From: a virus
Length of the DNA stretch: 64,000 bases
Direction: 5' to 3' (one strand)
IMG/VR virus record: IMGVR_UViG_3300015241_000001
Location: 36,816 to 100,815 of that record
Under the pieces are notes generated by a model. It saw only the letters and a program-made list of their open reading frames with translations. It made no database searches and was not told the origin of the DNA. Below, one piece after another: positions 33,148 through 40,887 of this stretch. The number at the start of each line of letters is the position of its first letter. Positions within the stretch are counted from its first letter, which is position 1. Both the position numbers and the translations under genes were made by a program.

Positions 33148-33176
33148 TTGACAACCATAGTCAACCATGAGACACT
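33148..33176 (+). promoter_or_regulatory. Early-type promoter
   Basis: TTGACA (33148-33153), 17-bp spacer and GACACT (33171-33176). The -35 is perfect, the -10 weak. Its leader contains AAGGGAGAAGAGG before the ATG at 33215. Confidence 0.55.
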
Positions 33177-33214
33177 AACTTCAACATACAGACAAGGGAG
33201 AAGAGGAAAGCGAT

Positions 33215-34039
33215 ATGGCAGAGTACGAGTTGGAAAACGGCGATACATACAACACGGCAAACGACGACGCGCGAGACGAGAACGATTTGCTGGATAACGG
33301 GACTGACGTGGCCGAGGTCACACCGTCAGAAACTGTCAAGGCAGTTCTAGACGAATGCCGCGCTTATGAGGCCGAGCACGAAGCGGAGAGCCTTGCAGCA
33401 GCCGAGGAAGCTGAGTTCAACCAGACCATCGACGACGCGCGACTGACTGCAGTCTCATCCGACGATAACCTGGAATCTGAAACCATCCTGCTCCGATACT
33501 TAGGGATTGAGGAGCTTGTTGAGGAGCTTGCTGCCGAGCCGGAGCCAGTTCCCGTCGAAGATCCCGAAGCCAAAGCTCGCCGCGAGTTCATCGCTGGCCT
33601 GCGCGATCTAGCCGACTTCTTCGAACAGAACCCTGAGATCGACAAGCCATACAGCGGATGCACACTGACCCTGTACGTATCCGACAAAAAGAAGTTGGCT
33701 AAATATGCCCGCGCGTTCGGCCATGCAGAAAAGGTAGTCGATGACTACTCATTCCGTCTGAGCAAAGAATTCGGCACAACCGGCGTCAAGGTTGAGACCT
33801 ACTCGTCTCGGCAGTCAGTCTGTGAGCGCGTGAAAATCGGCGAGGAGTTCGTGCCGACTCACAAAATCGCAGCCACCGAGGAGCGCTTCGTAGAAGGCCA
33901 CATGAAAGATATCTACGAGTGGAAGTGCCCAAGCTTACTGGCGATTGCTGGCGAGGATGCTGTTGAAGCTGATGCTGTAGTCGAGCCGACAACCGAAGCC
34001 TCAGCGTCACAACCGGAACGGGGTATTAGCCTACCATGA
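33215..34039 (+). CDS. Conserved phage-type hypothetical protein
   Basis: 274 residues. An acidic, low-complexity N-terminal half (1-125) is followed by a folded domain (about 128-245) with FIAGLRDLADFFEQNP, a strand pair and VCERV...CPSLLAIAG. This pattern is familiar from uncharacterised phage proteins of actinobacteria and others; no function is known to me. It is a likely cytoplasmic early protein. Confidence 0.6.
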   Translation: MAEYELENGDTYNTANDDARDENDLLDNGTDVAEVTPSETVKAVLDECRAYEAEHEAESLAAAEEAEFNQTIDDARLTAVSSDDNLESETILLRYLGIEELVEELAAEPEPVPVEDPEAKARREFIAGLRDLADFFEQNPEIDKPYSGCTLTLYVSDKKKLAKYARAFGHAEKVVDDYSFRLSKEFGTTGVKVETYSSRQSVCERVKIGEEFVPTHKIAATEERFVEGHMKDIYEWKCPSLLAIAGEDAVEADAVVEPTTEASASQPERGISLP

Positions 34040-34293
34040 AACTCGTTGACCCCAGAATCGCGCACCTGATTCCCGGCATTGAACGCTACGTGCACAACCG
34101 CGTCCGGCCTGGTGGATTCCTGTACGCGGTTCTGACCAACGATCTGCGGCAGGCCATTAGCATGGCCGACGCTGACAATATCAACTTGCTGCCGGAGATC
34201 GTTAAGTACCTCTACAACGAGATCCCATACGGCATCTGGGGCTCAGTTGAGGCCGTCGAGCAGCATCTCATGAAAGGTCAAAGGTTAGTCTGA
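34036..34293 (+). CDS. Hypothetical protein
   Basis: 85 residues, mixed alpha/beta, coupled to both neighbours by overlapping stop and start codons. The hypothetical product has no motif. Confidence 0.55.
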   Translation: MKLVDPRIAHLIPGIERYVHNRVRPGGFLYAVLTNDLRQAISMADADNINLLPEIVKYLYNEIPYGIWGSVEAVEQHLMKGQRLV

Positions 34294-34616
34294 TGCCCTA
34301 TGTCTACCAAATCGGCGACCTCACCCTAGCAGTCATCGCTGCGGCCATTCTCGGAGTTCAACTCGGAGCCTGGTGGGGCCGCACAGACATCGAAGACCGG
34401 CTGAACAAACTATTTGGAGGCACGCCGCTGCAACTCTGGGCCAAGCTCCGAGCTAAGCCAAAAGACCTTATCTCCCTTGCCTCAGTCATCCAACTCCTCC
34501 AGCAGCACAACGAGGACGACCGCAAGCTCATCGACCGTTGGGATCATGACGCAGGCCGACGGTATTGGTTGCGGCGAGACATCATCGCAATGCTTGAGAA
34601 AGTCGAGACGCTATAG
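34293..34616 (+). CDS. Membrane-anchored helical protein
   Basis: 107 residues. An N-terminal hydrophobic segment (about 7-26, LTLAVIAAAILGVQLGAWWG) is a probable membrane anchor; the rest is helical and charged. It overlaps the previous stop by one base. Confidence 0.55.
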   Translation: MPYVYQIGDLTLAVIAAAILGVQLGAWWGRTDIEDRLNKLFGGTPLQLWAKLRAKPKDLISLASVIQLLQQHNEDDRKLIDRWDHDAGRRYWLRRDIIAMLEKVETL

Positions 34617-34618
34617 CC

Positions 34619-34876
34619 ATGCCGACACCCAATCCATACTCGTTCAACTACTTCCACTCCAAAGTCAGATCCACATCGCCAACCACATCAACCGTCAAGA
34701 TCTGGCATGGAGGCATTGTCATAGACCGGATAGTCCACCGGATTAGCTTTCGCCGCGCGGTGACTCAGCAGATAGCCGTCTACGTCAGAGACAAATACGG
34801 CAGCCATGCTTCCCTGTTCCAAGCTCAGTACGTAGCTGCACAGCTTCTGAAGAAGCAGAGAGCGATTATTGTATGA
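34619..34876 (+). CDS. Hypothetical protein
   Basis: 85 residues with a Ser/Thr-rich start and a helical C-terminal half (RDKYGSHASLFQAQYVAAQLL). ATGA overlap with the following gene. No domain. Confidence 0.5.
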   Translation: MPTPNPYSFNYFHSKVRSTSPTTSTVKIWHGGIVIDRIVHRISFRRAVTQQIAVYVRDKYGSHASLFQAQYVAAQLLKKQRAIIV

Positions 34877-35256
34877 AGCCATTCAACCTAGCCGAAGCTT
34901 TAGCCGGAGCGCCTGTCTGCACGCGCGACGGTCGCAAAGTCCTAGAGCTGCATCTGTATGCCGCGCTGCTCCCCACTAACAAGTTCCCTCTCGGTGCTGT
35001 GCTCGAAGGATCTGACGGCGACGATGGGCCGTTTGCATTGCACTACCGTGAAGATGGCACACGTCTCGGTCCGGTAGACGAGCCAATAGAAAGCCGCACA
35101 GACTTGTTCATGGCCTCAACCAAGCACACCATCTACCTCAACATCTATCGTGAACCAGACGGTCGCGCATACGGTTACCAGTCCCAGGAAGAAGCTGAAC
35201 GATTTGCAGGCGGGAATGCTCTAGCCATAGCCATCCCCGTAGAAGTGGAGTACTAG
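34873..35256 (+). CDS. Hypothetical beta-rich protein
   Basis: 127 residues with alternating strands and turns, no Cys motif beyond one residue near the start. Function unknown. Confidence 0.55.
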   Translation: MKPFNLAEALAGAPVCTRDGRKVLELHLYAALLPTNKFPLGAVLEGSDGDDGPFALHYREDGTRLGPVDEPIESRTDLFMASTKHTIYLNIYREPDGRAYGYQSQEEAERFAGGNALAIAIPVEVEY

Positions 35257-35261
35257 CCGCC

Positions 35262-35594
35262 ATGCCCCTGCCCGCCTATACCATCGCGTTCACCGTCGCT
35301 CTCATCGCAGGCCCGCACCATACAGCGCATGGCCACCACTTCCTACAAGACTTCAGCAACGCAGGTCTGCACGTCACCGACTGCACAGCCACCTTGCCAC
35401 ACGCCGAAGACTTCCCGCTCTACACTCGCTTGTACTGGATCATTGACCCTAATCGCAGAACGCCAGCGACCGTAGATGTTTTTATAACGCCGCCGGAAGA
35501 AGTCATGAACCTCAAGCCGACGCCCGCGCTGCATATGCCTAAGAAGGTTTACATGGTTTGTAACTACAACTTCGACACTCGGCCAGGAAGGTAG
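35262..35594 (+). CDS. Hypothetical protein
   Basis: 110 residues, His-rich near the N-terminus (GPHHTAHGHHF, about 17-27), which could bind metal. A following region is Pro/Thr-rich. Function unknown. Confidence 0.5.
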   Translation: MPLPAYTIAFTVALIAGPHHTAHGHHFLQDFSNAGLHVTDCTATLPHAEDFPLYTRLYWIIDPNRRTPATVDVFITPPEEVMNLKPTPALHMPKKVYMVCNYNFDTRPGR

Positions 35595-35603
35595 CCCATA
35601 GCT

Positions 35604-35729
35604 ATGATCATCTTCCTCACCCTCGCGGTCGCCTACCTGTTCATCGACAGCTTGTTCGCTACGCACTGGATACAGAAACTGGAACGCCGCATTATCGACT
35701 TAGAGCTTGATCAAAGGCAAGGAGACTAG
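35604..35729 (+). CDS. 41-residue membrane protein
   Basis: One hydrophobic segment at the N-terminus (IIFLTLAVAYLFI) followed by an amphipathic charged helix. GGAAGG before the ATG, and AAGGAG for the next gene is embedded in its end. Probably a small single-pass membrane protein. Confidence 0.5.
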   Translation: MIIFLTLAVAYLFIDSLFATHWIQKLERRIIDLELDQRQGD

Positions 35730-35731
35730 TT

Positions 35732-35917
35732 ATGCAGCTAGGCGGCCCACTCATCATGATCTGGATCTTCTGCGCGATCTGGGGCGTGTTTTCCCTGATC
35801 GACCGGCATTACATCACTGGCGTGCTGTGCCTAGCAGTGTTCCTGACTCCTATAGCTGCATTCGCATCGCTGTACTTCACACCACGCGCGCGCACGCGCC
35901 AGAAAGGATCGAAATGA
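35732..35917 (+). CDS. 61-residue membrane protein
   Basis: Two hydrophobic segments (about 4-22 and 27-48) and a basic tail ending in ARTRQKGSK. AAGGAG precedes the start; ATGA overlap with the next gene. Confidence 0.55.
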   Translation: MQLGGPLIMIWIFCAIWGVFSLIDRHYITGVLCLAVFLTPIAAFASLYFTPRARTRQKGSK

Positions 35918-36336
35918 CAATCGAAGAAGCATTTGCAATCGCCAGAACGCTCACTAATGGCTACATAAGCCTCTCGGAGAAGCTACATTACTATCCTGTC
36001 GGTAAAGTCTCAGAGCGCTGGTGCGAAATAGACTTGGATGGAGTCCGTGCCGAGGGCAGCACCTGGGAGAACGCATTGCAAACAGCTACGGGGCCGAATG
36101 GTTGGAACCGGTCTCTTGCCGACTACCCAATCGTCCCCGACTACCTCCACTCGCCAATCGTCTTCATCGATCCACAGACCAAACCTGATCGCATCCTATT
36201 GTGTGCATTCTGGAACAGGGAACGATGGTTGTTCCGCGTCGTCAACGGAGCCTGGGTGAGCACGCGACGAGCTGAAGTAGAAGACTACGACAGCATTCTG
36301 AACGCTAAGAGACTAGAGGTGGTACGACGGGCATGA
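35914..36336 (+). CDS. Hypothetical protein
   Basis: 140 residues, a Trp-rich alpha/beta protein. The start at 35914 is supported by the ATGA overlap and GAAAGG upstream. No family recognised. Confidence 0.55.
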   Translation: MTIEEAFAIARTLTNGYISLSEKLHYYPVGKVSERWCEIDLDGVRAEGSTWENALQTATGPNGWNRSLADYPIVPDYLHSPIVFIDPQTKPDRILLCAFWNRERWLFRVVNGAWVSTRRAEVEDYDSILNAKRLEVVRRA

Positions 36337-36395
36337 CCACTTTCATCGTATTCATAATCGACACACTTAAAGGAAAGGTAGGGACAGCGGACTAA
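36333..36395 (+). CDS. Possible 20-residue micro-protein
   Basis: A 21-codon frame linked by ATGA to the gene before and by TAATG to the gene after, with a hydrophobic first half (TTFIVFIID). AAAGGTAGGG for the next gene lies inside it. It may only serve translational coupling. Confidence 0.35.
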   Translation: MTTFIVFIIDTLKGKVGTAD

Positions 36396-36688
36396 TGAAA
36401 CGCATCTGGAAGTATCAAATCGACCTTAACTCAGGCTCTGCATACGCAGTCATTCTAGTCCCACCTCAACGTGTCTTCCGTGCCGCAGCTATGCAAGGCA
36501 GTGGCATCATCGCCTTATGGTTCGAGGTAGATAACGATGCCGTTTACCAAGCGGAGGAGCTGAACCTGCACGTCTATGGCACCGGCCACGTAATTCTTCC
36601 CACGCACTTCTATCTCGGCACAGTCTTCGACGGTCCATTCGTCTGGCACGTCTATGAAGGCCGCAGTGGATCGGAGCCCTCACGATGA
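36395..36688 (+). CDS. Hypothetical beta-rich protein
   Basis: 97 residues with a regular alternation of hydrophobic residues suggesting a small beta-barrel or sandwich. It overlaps the next gene by 4 nt. Function unknown. Confidence 0.55.
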   Translation: MKRIWKYQIDLNSGSAYAVILVPPQRVFRAAAMQGSGIIALWFEVDNDAVYQAEELNLHVYGTGHVILPTHFYLGTVFDGPFVWHVYEGRSGSEPSR

Positions 36689-36933
36689 AACTCTACTTCG
36701 TAATCCCCAAGCACGCTGAAGTTACGCCTGCTAACTTCTCGCCCGCTCTCTCCTGCATAGACCTCGACGGCAACCGCACCCTGGACGCCGTCAAAGCATT
36801 CACCAAGCTCAAGTACGCCAAAGCATTCGTGCGCAGCCAATACCTCTACAACAAGCAAGCACGCGAGACGAAGCTGGAGATCGTAACCACGCTTTGCATC
36901 CCAGTAGGCCGCCCAAGAAAGGCAAGCAAGTAA
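36685..36933 (+). CDS. Hypothetical protein
   Basis: 82 residues, basic C-terminal half. Coupled to the next gene by TAATG. No domain. Confidence 0.5.
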   Translation: MKLYFVIPKHAEVTPANFSPALSCIDLDGNRTLDAVKAFTKLKYAKAFVRSQYLYNKQARETKLEIVTTLCIPVGRPRKASK

Positions 36934-37307
36934 TGCCGATGCCGATACCGACGACTAAACTCTCCCCGCGCCAGCTCAACATCCTCCGCGAACTAGGCAT
37001 GGTCTGCTACGACAAGCATCCTACCCTGCTCATAACTCCAGGTTGGCTTGGCGGTCGTGACGGATCGCACCACTCGCACACCCTGGCCCAGCTCTGCCGC
37101 AAAGGCCTAGCGCACCGAACTAAATGGGGCACGACCGGAGCCTGTAACTGCCGCTGCGGCTCAACAGCGCAGTTCGGCCACCGCTGCAAGGGAAGCTTCA
37201 GCTATGACATCACGCGCGACGGCGTAATGGCGCTGGCTGATGACGATGTGTTCAAACGGTTCGTGGCCAGACGTGTAGCGAAGGAGGAATCCAATGCCAG
37301 CGCCTAA
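36933..37307 (+). CDS. Winged-helix-like protein with Cys cluster
   Basis: 124 residues. LSPRQLNILRELG and TLAQLCRKGLAHRTKW look like the first and recognition helices of a winged-helix domain. A wing is interrupted by a Cys/His cluster, CNCRCGSTAQFGHRC (about 70-84), that could bind zinc. A DNA-binding early regulator is plausible. Confidence 0.55.
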   Translation: MPMPIPTTKLSPRQLNILRELGMVCYDKHPTLLITPGWLGGRDGSHHSHTLAQLCRKGLAHRTKWGTTGACNCRCGSTAQFGHRCKGSFSYDITRDGVMALADDDVFKRFVARRVAKEESNASA

Positions 37308-37641
37308 GAACTACCACAACCAAGATCCGTTCATGACGAATCCTGCATACACGCGCGAGGCTCTGCGCATCGAGCACGCAGCTTTCGAAAAAGCCGAGCG
37401 TGCTACGGGCAAAGCTTGGCATGATATTCCTACGCTGACTGATTGGGTGCTGCTACGCCTGCAAACCGCCGAAGACTCTCTCGCCAAGCTAAAGGAGAAC
37501 GCGTGCTCTGTGCCAATTCCGGCAGCTACACGCCTTACAGGTGCATGCAAATTCTGTGGCTACCTACTTGACGATCACCTGCTCGATCAGGACGGCACCT
37601 GGTTCTGTCCACCGCCAACAGCAGCGAAGGCCAAGCCATGA
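37294..37641 (+). CDS. Hypothetical protein with C-terminal zinc ribbon
   Basis: 115 residues. A helical N-terminal part is followed by CKFCGYLLDDHL (about 86-97) and WFCPP near the end, a short zinc-ribbon-like motif. It overlaps both neighbours. Confidence 0.55.
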   Translation: MPAPKNYHNQDPFMTNPAYTREALRIEHAAFEKAERATGKAWHDIPTLTDWVLLRLQTAEDSLAKLKENACSVPIPAATRLTGACKFCGYLLDDHLLDQDGTWFCPPPTAAKAKP

Positions 37642-37865
37642 CCCTTGCTGACTACCTATTTATCGCTTGGCTCATCAACTTCGTTGTAGTCCTCATCATG
37701 ATCCGTCTGGCCTACGCGCGCACGAACTTCTACGATCGGTTCTCAGTCCAGACCGACAACTGGATCAATACATTCCTGATCACGTTCATCCTGCAGACTG
37801 CATTCATGGTCACCTACAACTTCGCCCGTCTAATCCATCTCTATCATCTCCACGGAAGGTCCTAG
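37638..37865 (+). CDS. Two-segment membrane protein
   Basis: 75 residues with two transmembrane segments (about 3-25 and 44-66) joined by a polar loop. ATGA overlap with the previous gene. Function unknown. Confidence 0.55.
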   Translation: MTLADYLFIAWLINFVVVLIMIRLAYARTNFYDRFSVQTDNWINTFLITFILQTAFMVTYNFARLIHLYHLHGRS

Positions 37866-37872
37866 CCTAGCC

Positions 37873-38568
37873 ATGCCCAACAATCCCGCCAACCTCCATC
37901 ACTGTCATCTCGTCACACCGATGACTAACACACTCAACAAAACTCTCTGTGGCTTGAATATCATCCACAGCATGAGTCCAACTCAGGGACCCCCCAGTAC
38001 CTGGCGCACTTACCGGACTAGCGATGTCACCTGCAGCGATTGCATCCAGATCCTCAAGGATAAGGATATGTGGAAGGAGTCGGAGCCGGGGCCGAAATCA
38101 GAGGACAATCCATACCTCAAGGAAGACTATGTAGCTAAATCCGAAGCCGACCACAGCCGACGCTTCAACGTGGATTATATGATGGCCCCTGCTGTGCCGC
38201 CAGCGCTCTCCACCTTCGAGCAGAAACTACTCGCCTCCGCTCAGCAGCAGATCCTCAAGATGTTCTCAGACGGCAGTCTCGTCATGCCAGACTACGCCAA
38301 CCGTATCAAGATCCCAGCTGACCTCGTCCAGAAAATCTACTCCTTGATCGACTACGACCAAGTCCTGGAACTCCTGCGACCTAAAATCAACGAGCTCGTC
38401 GCCAAAAAGATCCTACACGTACTCACCGAGGAACTCAGTGCCGACGTCAAAAAGACTATGTCCACCGGCCCGATCCGCGACAAGCTCAAAGCTACTCTCA
38501 CAGTCGAGCTGGCTAAGGTCGTGCATGTCGCCGACGAACTTGCCAAGCTGAAAGCCCGCCAGCCATGA
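37873..38568 (+). CDS. Hypothetical protein with N-terminal zinc site and helical tail
   Basis: 231 residues. The N-terminal part contains HHCH, LCGL and VTCSDC (about 10-60), a possible zinc site. The C-terminal 120 residues are helical and Leu/Lys-rich with heptad spacing, and probably oligomerise. Coupled to the next gene by ATGA. Confidence 0.6.
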   Translation: MPNNPANLHHCHLVTPMTNTLNKTLCGLNIIHSMSPTQGPPSTWRTYRTSDVTCSDCIQILKDKDMWKESEPGPKSEDNPYLKEDYVAKSEADHSRRFNVDYMMAPAVPPALSTFEQKLLASAQQQILKMFSDGSLVMPDYANRIKIPADLVQKIYSLIDYDQVLELLRPKINELVAKKILHVLTEELSADVKKTMSTGPIRDKLKATLTVELAKVVHVADELAKLKARQP

Positions 38569-38765
38569 CCGAACTCCTTTCCTATACACGCTTCTGGTTC
38601 GCCAAGTTCCTCGTTGAACTCTGCCTGACTATTGGTATGCTGGCTACAATCTTATTCGTGGTCTGTGTGCACAACTTCATCGAACGTCACAGAAAGGATC
38701 GTGCTGACCTGACAGAGCCTGACTCGGATCTCGGCTGGGACGACGACAAATGGTGGCATAACTGA
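38565..38765 (+). CDS. Single-pass membrane protein
   Basis: 66 residues with one long hydrophobic segment (about 8-38) and an acidic tail (LTEPDSDLGWDDD). It overlaps both neighbours. Confidence 0.55.
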   Translation: MTELLSYTRFWFAKFLVELCLTIGMLATILFVVCVHNFIERHRKDRADLTEPDSDLGWDDDKWWHN

Positions 38766-38992
38766 TGACTATCTATGTTCGACGAATGTCTGTGCAGGAC
38801 ATGTACAACACCGTCAACCGGCAGCTTACTCTCGTCCCGGCTTGCGACGAGACAGACTTCGCTAAAACCATCCTAGGCGTGCTGTGCGAGATGGCGTCAC
38901 GGTACATCCAAGAGTCTAACGACGAAGGCGAGCAGCAGCTCATGCACAAGCTACAGGCCCTGCCGCCTGTTGACCCGAAGGATATGAACTGA
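38765..38992 (+). CDS. Hypothetical protein
   Basis: 75 residues, helical, with single Cys residues and no motif. Linked by overlapping stop and start codons to both neighbours. Confidence 0.5.
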   Translation: MTIYVRRMSVQDMYNTVNRQLTLVPACDETDFAKTILGVLCEMASRYIQESNDEGEQQLMHKLQALPPVDPKDMN

Positions 38993-39159
38993 TGCCCGAG
39001 CCTAAGATTAGAGACTATCCCGTGATCCCGTCCGAGGCTGTTCCGCCCGGCGAGATCTGGTTCGCCACACCTGAAGGCATCACGCACAAAATCATTGGTG
39101 TCGACTCAACCACGCCCACTGTAGATGACTTACTAGAGACCTCCGATGACTCCGACTGA
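38992..39159 (+). CDS. 55-residue hypothetical protein
   Basis: It starts in the overlap TGATG with the previous gene and runs 14 nt into the next. Pro-rich start, acidic end (LLETSDDSD). Its tight packing supports translation. Confidence 0.5.
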   Translation: MPEPKIRDYPVIPSEAVPPGEIWFATPEGITHKIIGVDSTTPTVDDLLETSDDSD

Positions 39160-39532
39160 AGCTCGTAGCATAGTCCGCCGCGAGCTCCCCAACGCTCAAC
39201 ATAACTCGAACGACTTCAACTATCACTGGATCGAGCCTGGCCCGCCAATCTCGGAAGCCTTCCTTGAAGACGAAGCCGAAACCGAAATCTGGATGAACCT
39301 AGCCCGTGACGGTCACGACCGCACAGACGAGGAACACTTGGCATCCTTCAACATGCTAATGAAGATCCAACAGGACGCCGAAGACCGCGCCTGGATCAAC
39401 GCAGCCGAGCGTATCCTCACCCAAGCCAAGCTCAAGCGCACTAAATTCTGGAATCGATTCTTCGATGTAGTAATCGGTCTAGGATTCATATTGTTCATCA
39501 CCGACTTCCTCATCCGACACGGAGTTATCTAG
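39146..39532 (+). CDS. C-terminally membrane-anchored protein
   Basis: 128 residues, mainly charged and helical, with one hydrophobic segment close to the C-terminus (about 107-122). This tail-anchor layout would place the bulk in the cytoplasm. Confidence 0.55.
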   Translation: MTPTEARSIVRRELPNAQHNSNDFNYHWIEPGPPISEAFLEDEAETEIWMNLARDGHDRTDEEHLASFNMLMKIQQDAEDRAWINAAERILTQAKLKRTKFWNRFFDVVIGLGFILFITDFLIRHGVI

Positions 39533-39534
39533 CC

Positions 39535-39975
39535 ATGCGAACAACTCACACCACAACAATCCTGACCTGCGACCGCTGCCGTTGCGTCACATCAGACCTG
39601 CGCCGGATCTATCGGCTCGACACCGAAAACGGTAGCATGTCCTATTCCACTTACTGTCAGCATGAACTACTATCCGAGCTATGCTTGACCTGCACGGCCC
39701 AGCTCAACCACTTCCTCAATCCTAGCGAGACTGCGCCTGTAGACCCGCGCCTGACAGAAGCTTCTCCCGCTGAACCTGCTCCAGCATCTCCTGCTCCACA
39801 TCCTCAACCCTCAGCTGAGGAAGCAACGCAGCCGGAAGCAACCTCACCGCCAGCCCAGTCCCCTGTGCCGACCACTCAACTAGACCAATCCCCGACAGAG
39901 TGGCTACGGTCTTGGCTAAGGTCCCCCGAGACCAACCGAACCGTCGCTCCACCAGATCAGGACGAAGAAGTTTAG
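39535..39975 (+). CDS. Zinc-finger protein with Pro/Ala/Glu/Ser-rich tail
   Basis: 146 residues. The N-terminal domain has CDRCRCV (about 13-19) and CQHELLSELCLTC (about 42-54), a probable zinc site. From residue about 60 onward the protein is low-complexity Pro, Ala, Ser, Thr and Glu. This tail lies exactly opposite the minus-strand winged-helix gene at 39722-40078, so its composition may be imposed by that gene. Confidence 0.55.
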   Translation: MRTTHTTTILTCDRCRCVTSDLRRIYRLDTENGSMSYSTYCQHELLSELCLTCTAQLNHFLNPSETAPVDPRLTEASPAEPAPASPAPHPQPSAEEATQPEATSPPAQSPVPTTQLDQSPTEWLRSWLRSPETNRTVAPPDQDEEV

Positions 39976-40078
39976 TCCGGTAAAGGTTATAGCTGCTAAT
40001 TAGCTGTAGCGCCTGCTGACACTGCTGTGGCTTCAACCCGGCGATCTGCTGCAACGCATAGCTACTGTACATCGTCAT
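39722..40078 (-). CDS. Antisense RepL-like winged-helix protein
   Basis: 118 residues from the ATG at 40078 (a GTG at 40114 is the alternative). Helix 1, a Gln-rich helix, ERRFGWSRGTLAKTVATLSGIGLVEW as recognition helix and a short wing ending in LLPAALL follow the same order as the protein at 23447-23992. It overlaps 254 bp of the plus-strand gene 39535-39975, and no strong ribosome binding site is seen. The domain-like order speaks for a real gene; expression is unproven. Confidence 0.5.
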   Translation of the reverse strand: MTMYSSYALQQIAGLKPQQCQQALQLISSYNLYRTKLLRPDLVERRFGWSRGTLAKTVATLSGIGLVEWSAQGTGLAVRLLPAALLPQLRVEDVEQEMLEQVQREKLLSGAGLQAQSR

Positions 40079-40095
40079 GAAAGGATGATACTCGA

Positions 40096-40344
40096 ATGGC
40101 CCGCACCTGCGCACTTATCCTCACCTGCCCGACCTGCGACGCGCAGCCTTACCAACGCTGTTGGCAGACTGACCCCAGGTCGTTCTTCGGCCAGAAGATA
40201 CTCGCTACGGGTAACTATCATCCAGCACGCCTGGCTGCAGCGCGTAGGCAGGAACGTAACCAGAAACTACAGCCGCAGCCGCAGCCGCAACCCCTCCCCG
40301 ACCCTGACTACATCGACATTGCCGACCAGTGGGGAGACTACTGA
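40096..40344 (+). CDS. Small zinc-finger protein (CPxCxAxP...C...H type)
   Basis: 82 residues with CPTCDAQPYQRC (about 11-22) and GNYHPARLAAARR (about 39-51). This is the C-x2-C-x-A-x-P-x3-C ... H-x2-R pattern of small phage and actinobacterial zinc-finger-like proteins, and it recurs at 61629-61838. The tail has a PQPQPQ repeat. GAAAGG precedes the start. Confidence 0.6.
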   Translation: MARTCALILTCPTCDAQPYQRCWQTDPRSFFGQKILATGNYHPARLAAARRQERNQKLQPQPQPQPLPDPDYIDIADQWGDY

Positions 40345-40362
40345 TTATTTTCCTTCAGAGGG

Positions 40363-40390
40363 TTGACAACGGTTGAGCATGGTGTACACT
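40363..40390 (+). promoter_or_regulatory. Early-type promoter, leaderless arrangement
   Basis: TTGACA (40363-40368), 16-bp spacer, TACACT (40385-40390). The ATG at 40398 lies about 7 nt after the -10 with no ribosome binding site, so the message is probably leaderless. Confidence 0.65.
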
Positions 40391-40397
40391 ATCCTAC

Positions 40398-40877
40398 ATG
40401 GACAACGATAACTTCGACCGACCCGCCGCCGCCAACGCCGCTCTCAAAACTCTAACTGATGCTGAAGAGAGCGTGCACGCTCGCCTGACCGACCTTACCG
40501 CTCGCCGCAAAACCGTCGAAGACGCTGTGACCATGCTGCAGCTCTGGTACGCGGACCCGACCAACATCGACATCCTGGCTGAGTTCCAACCCGGCGACCC
40601 AATCTTCTCCGAGATCGCATCGAACTCCTGGAAGCTGGAGCCTGCAGGCAAGGTCACCAGCATCTACCTCGAACCGGCATACCCACGTTTCTACGTTCGC
40701 TCAGTCGAGCCTACAATCTGCTACGCTTTCGACCGCGCACCTGGCTATCGATACGGCGACAACACCCACTCCTCGAACGGTTGCTCCAGGTACTTCGGCG
40801 TGGACGAGTACAACAGCAAGATTCGGTCCGAGATTGATTCACTGCAACGCAAGCTCAACGTCAACGTGAAAGGTTAG
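40398..40877 (+). CDS. Hypothetical protein preceding RNA-repair genes
   Basis: 159 residues. Helical, Ala-rich N-terminal part (1-55), a beta-rich middle and a helical C-terminus (about 137-156). It is first in the transcription unit that contains the RNA-repair enzymes 10 bp downstream and has a promoter of its own. It could be connected with RNA repair, but there is no sequence evidence for this. Confidence 0.6.
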   Translation: MDNDNFDRPAAANAALKTLTDAEESVHARLTDLTARRKTVEDAVTMLQLWYADPTNIDILAEFQPGDPIFSEIASNSWKLEPAGKVTSIYLEPAYPRFYVRSVEPTICYAFDRAPGYRYGDNTHSSNGCSRYFGVDEYNSKIRSEIDSLQRKLNVNVKG

Positions 40878-40887
40878 CCACACTCCA

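Noticed and set aside
40394-40411. Further operator copy overlapping the ATG at 40398
   Set aside because: Only the left half (CTACATG) fits; the right half does not match CRTGTAA.
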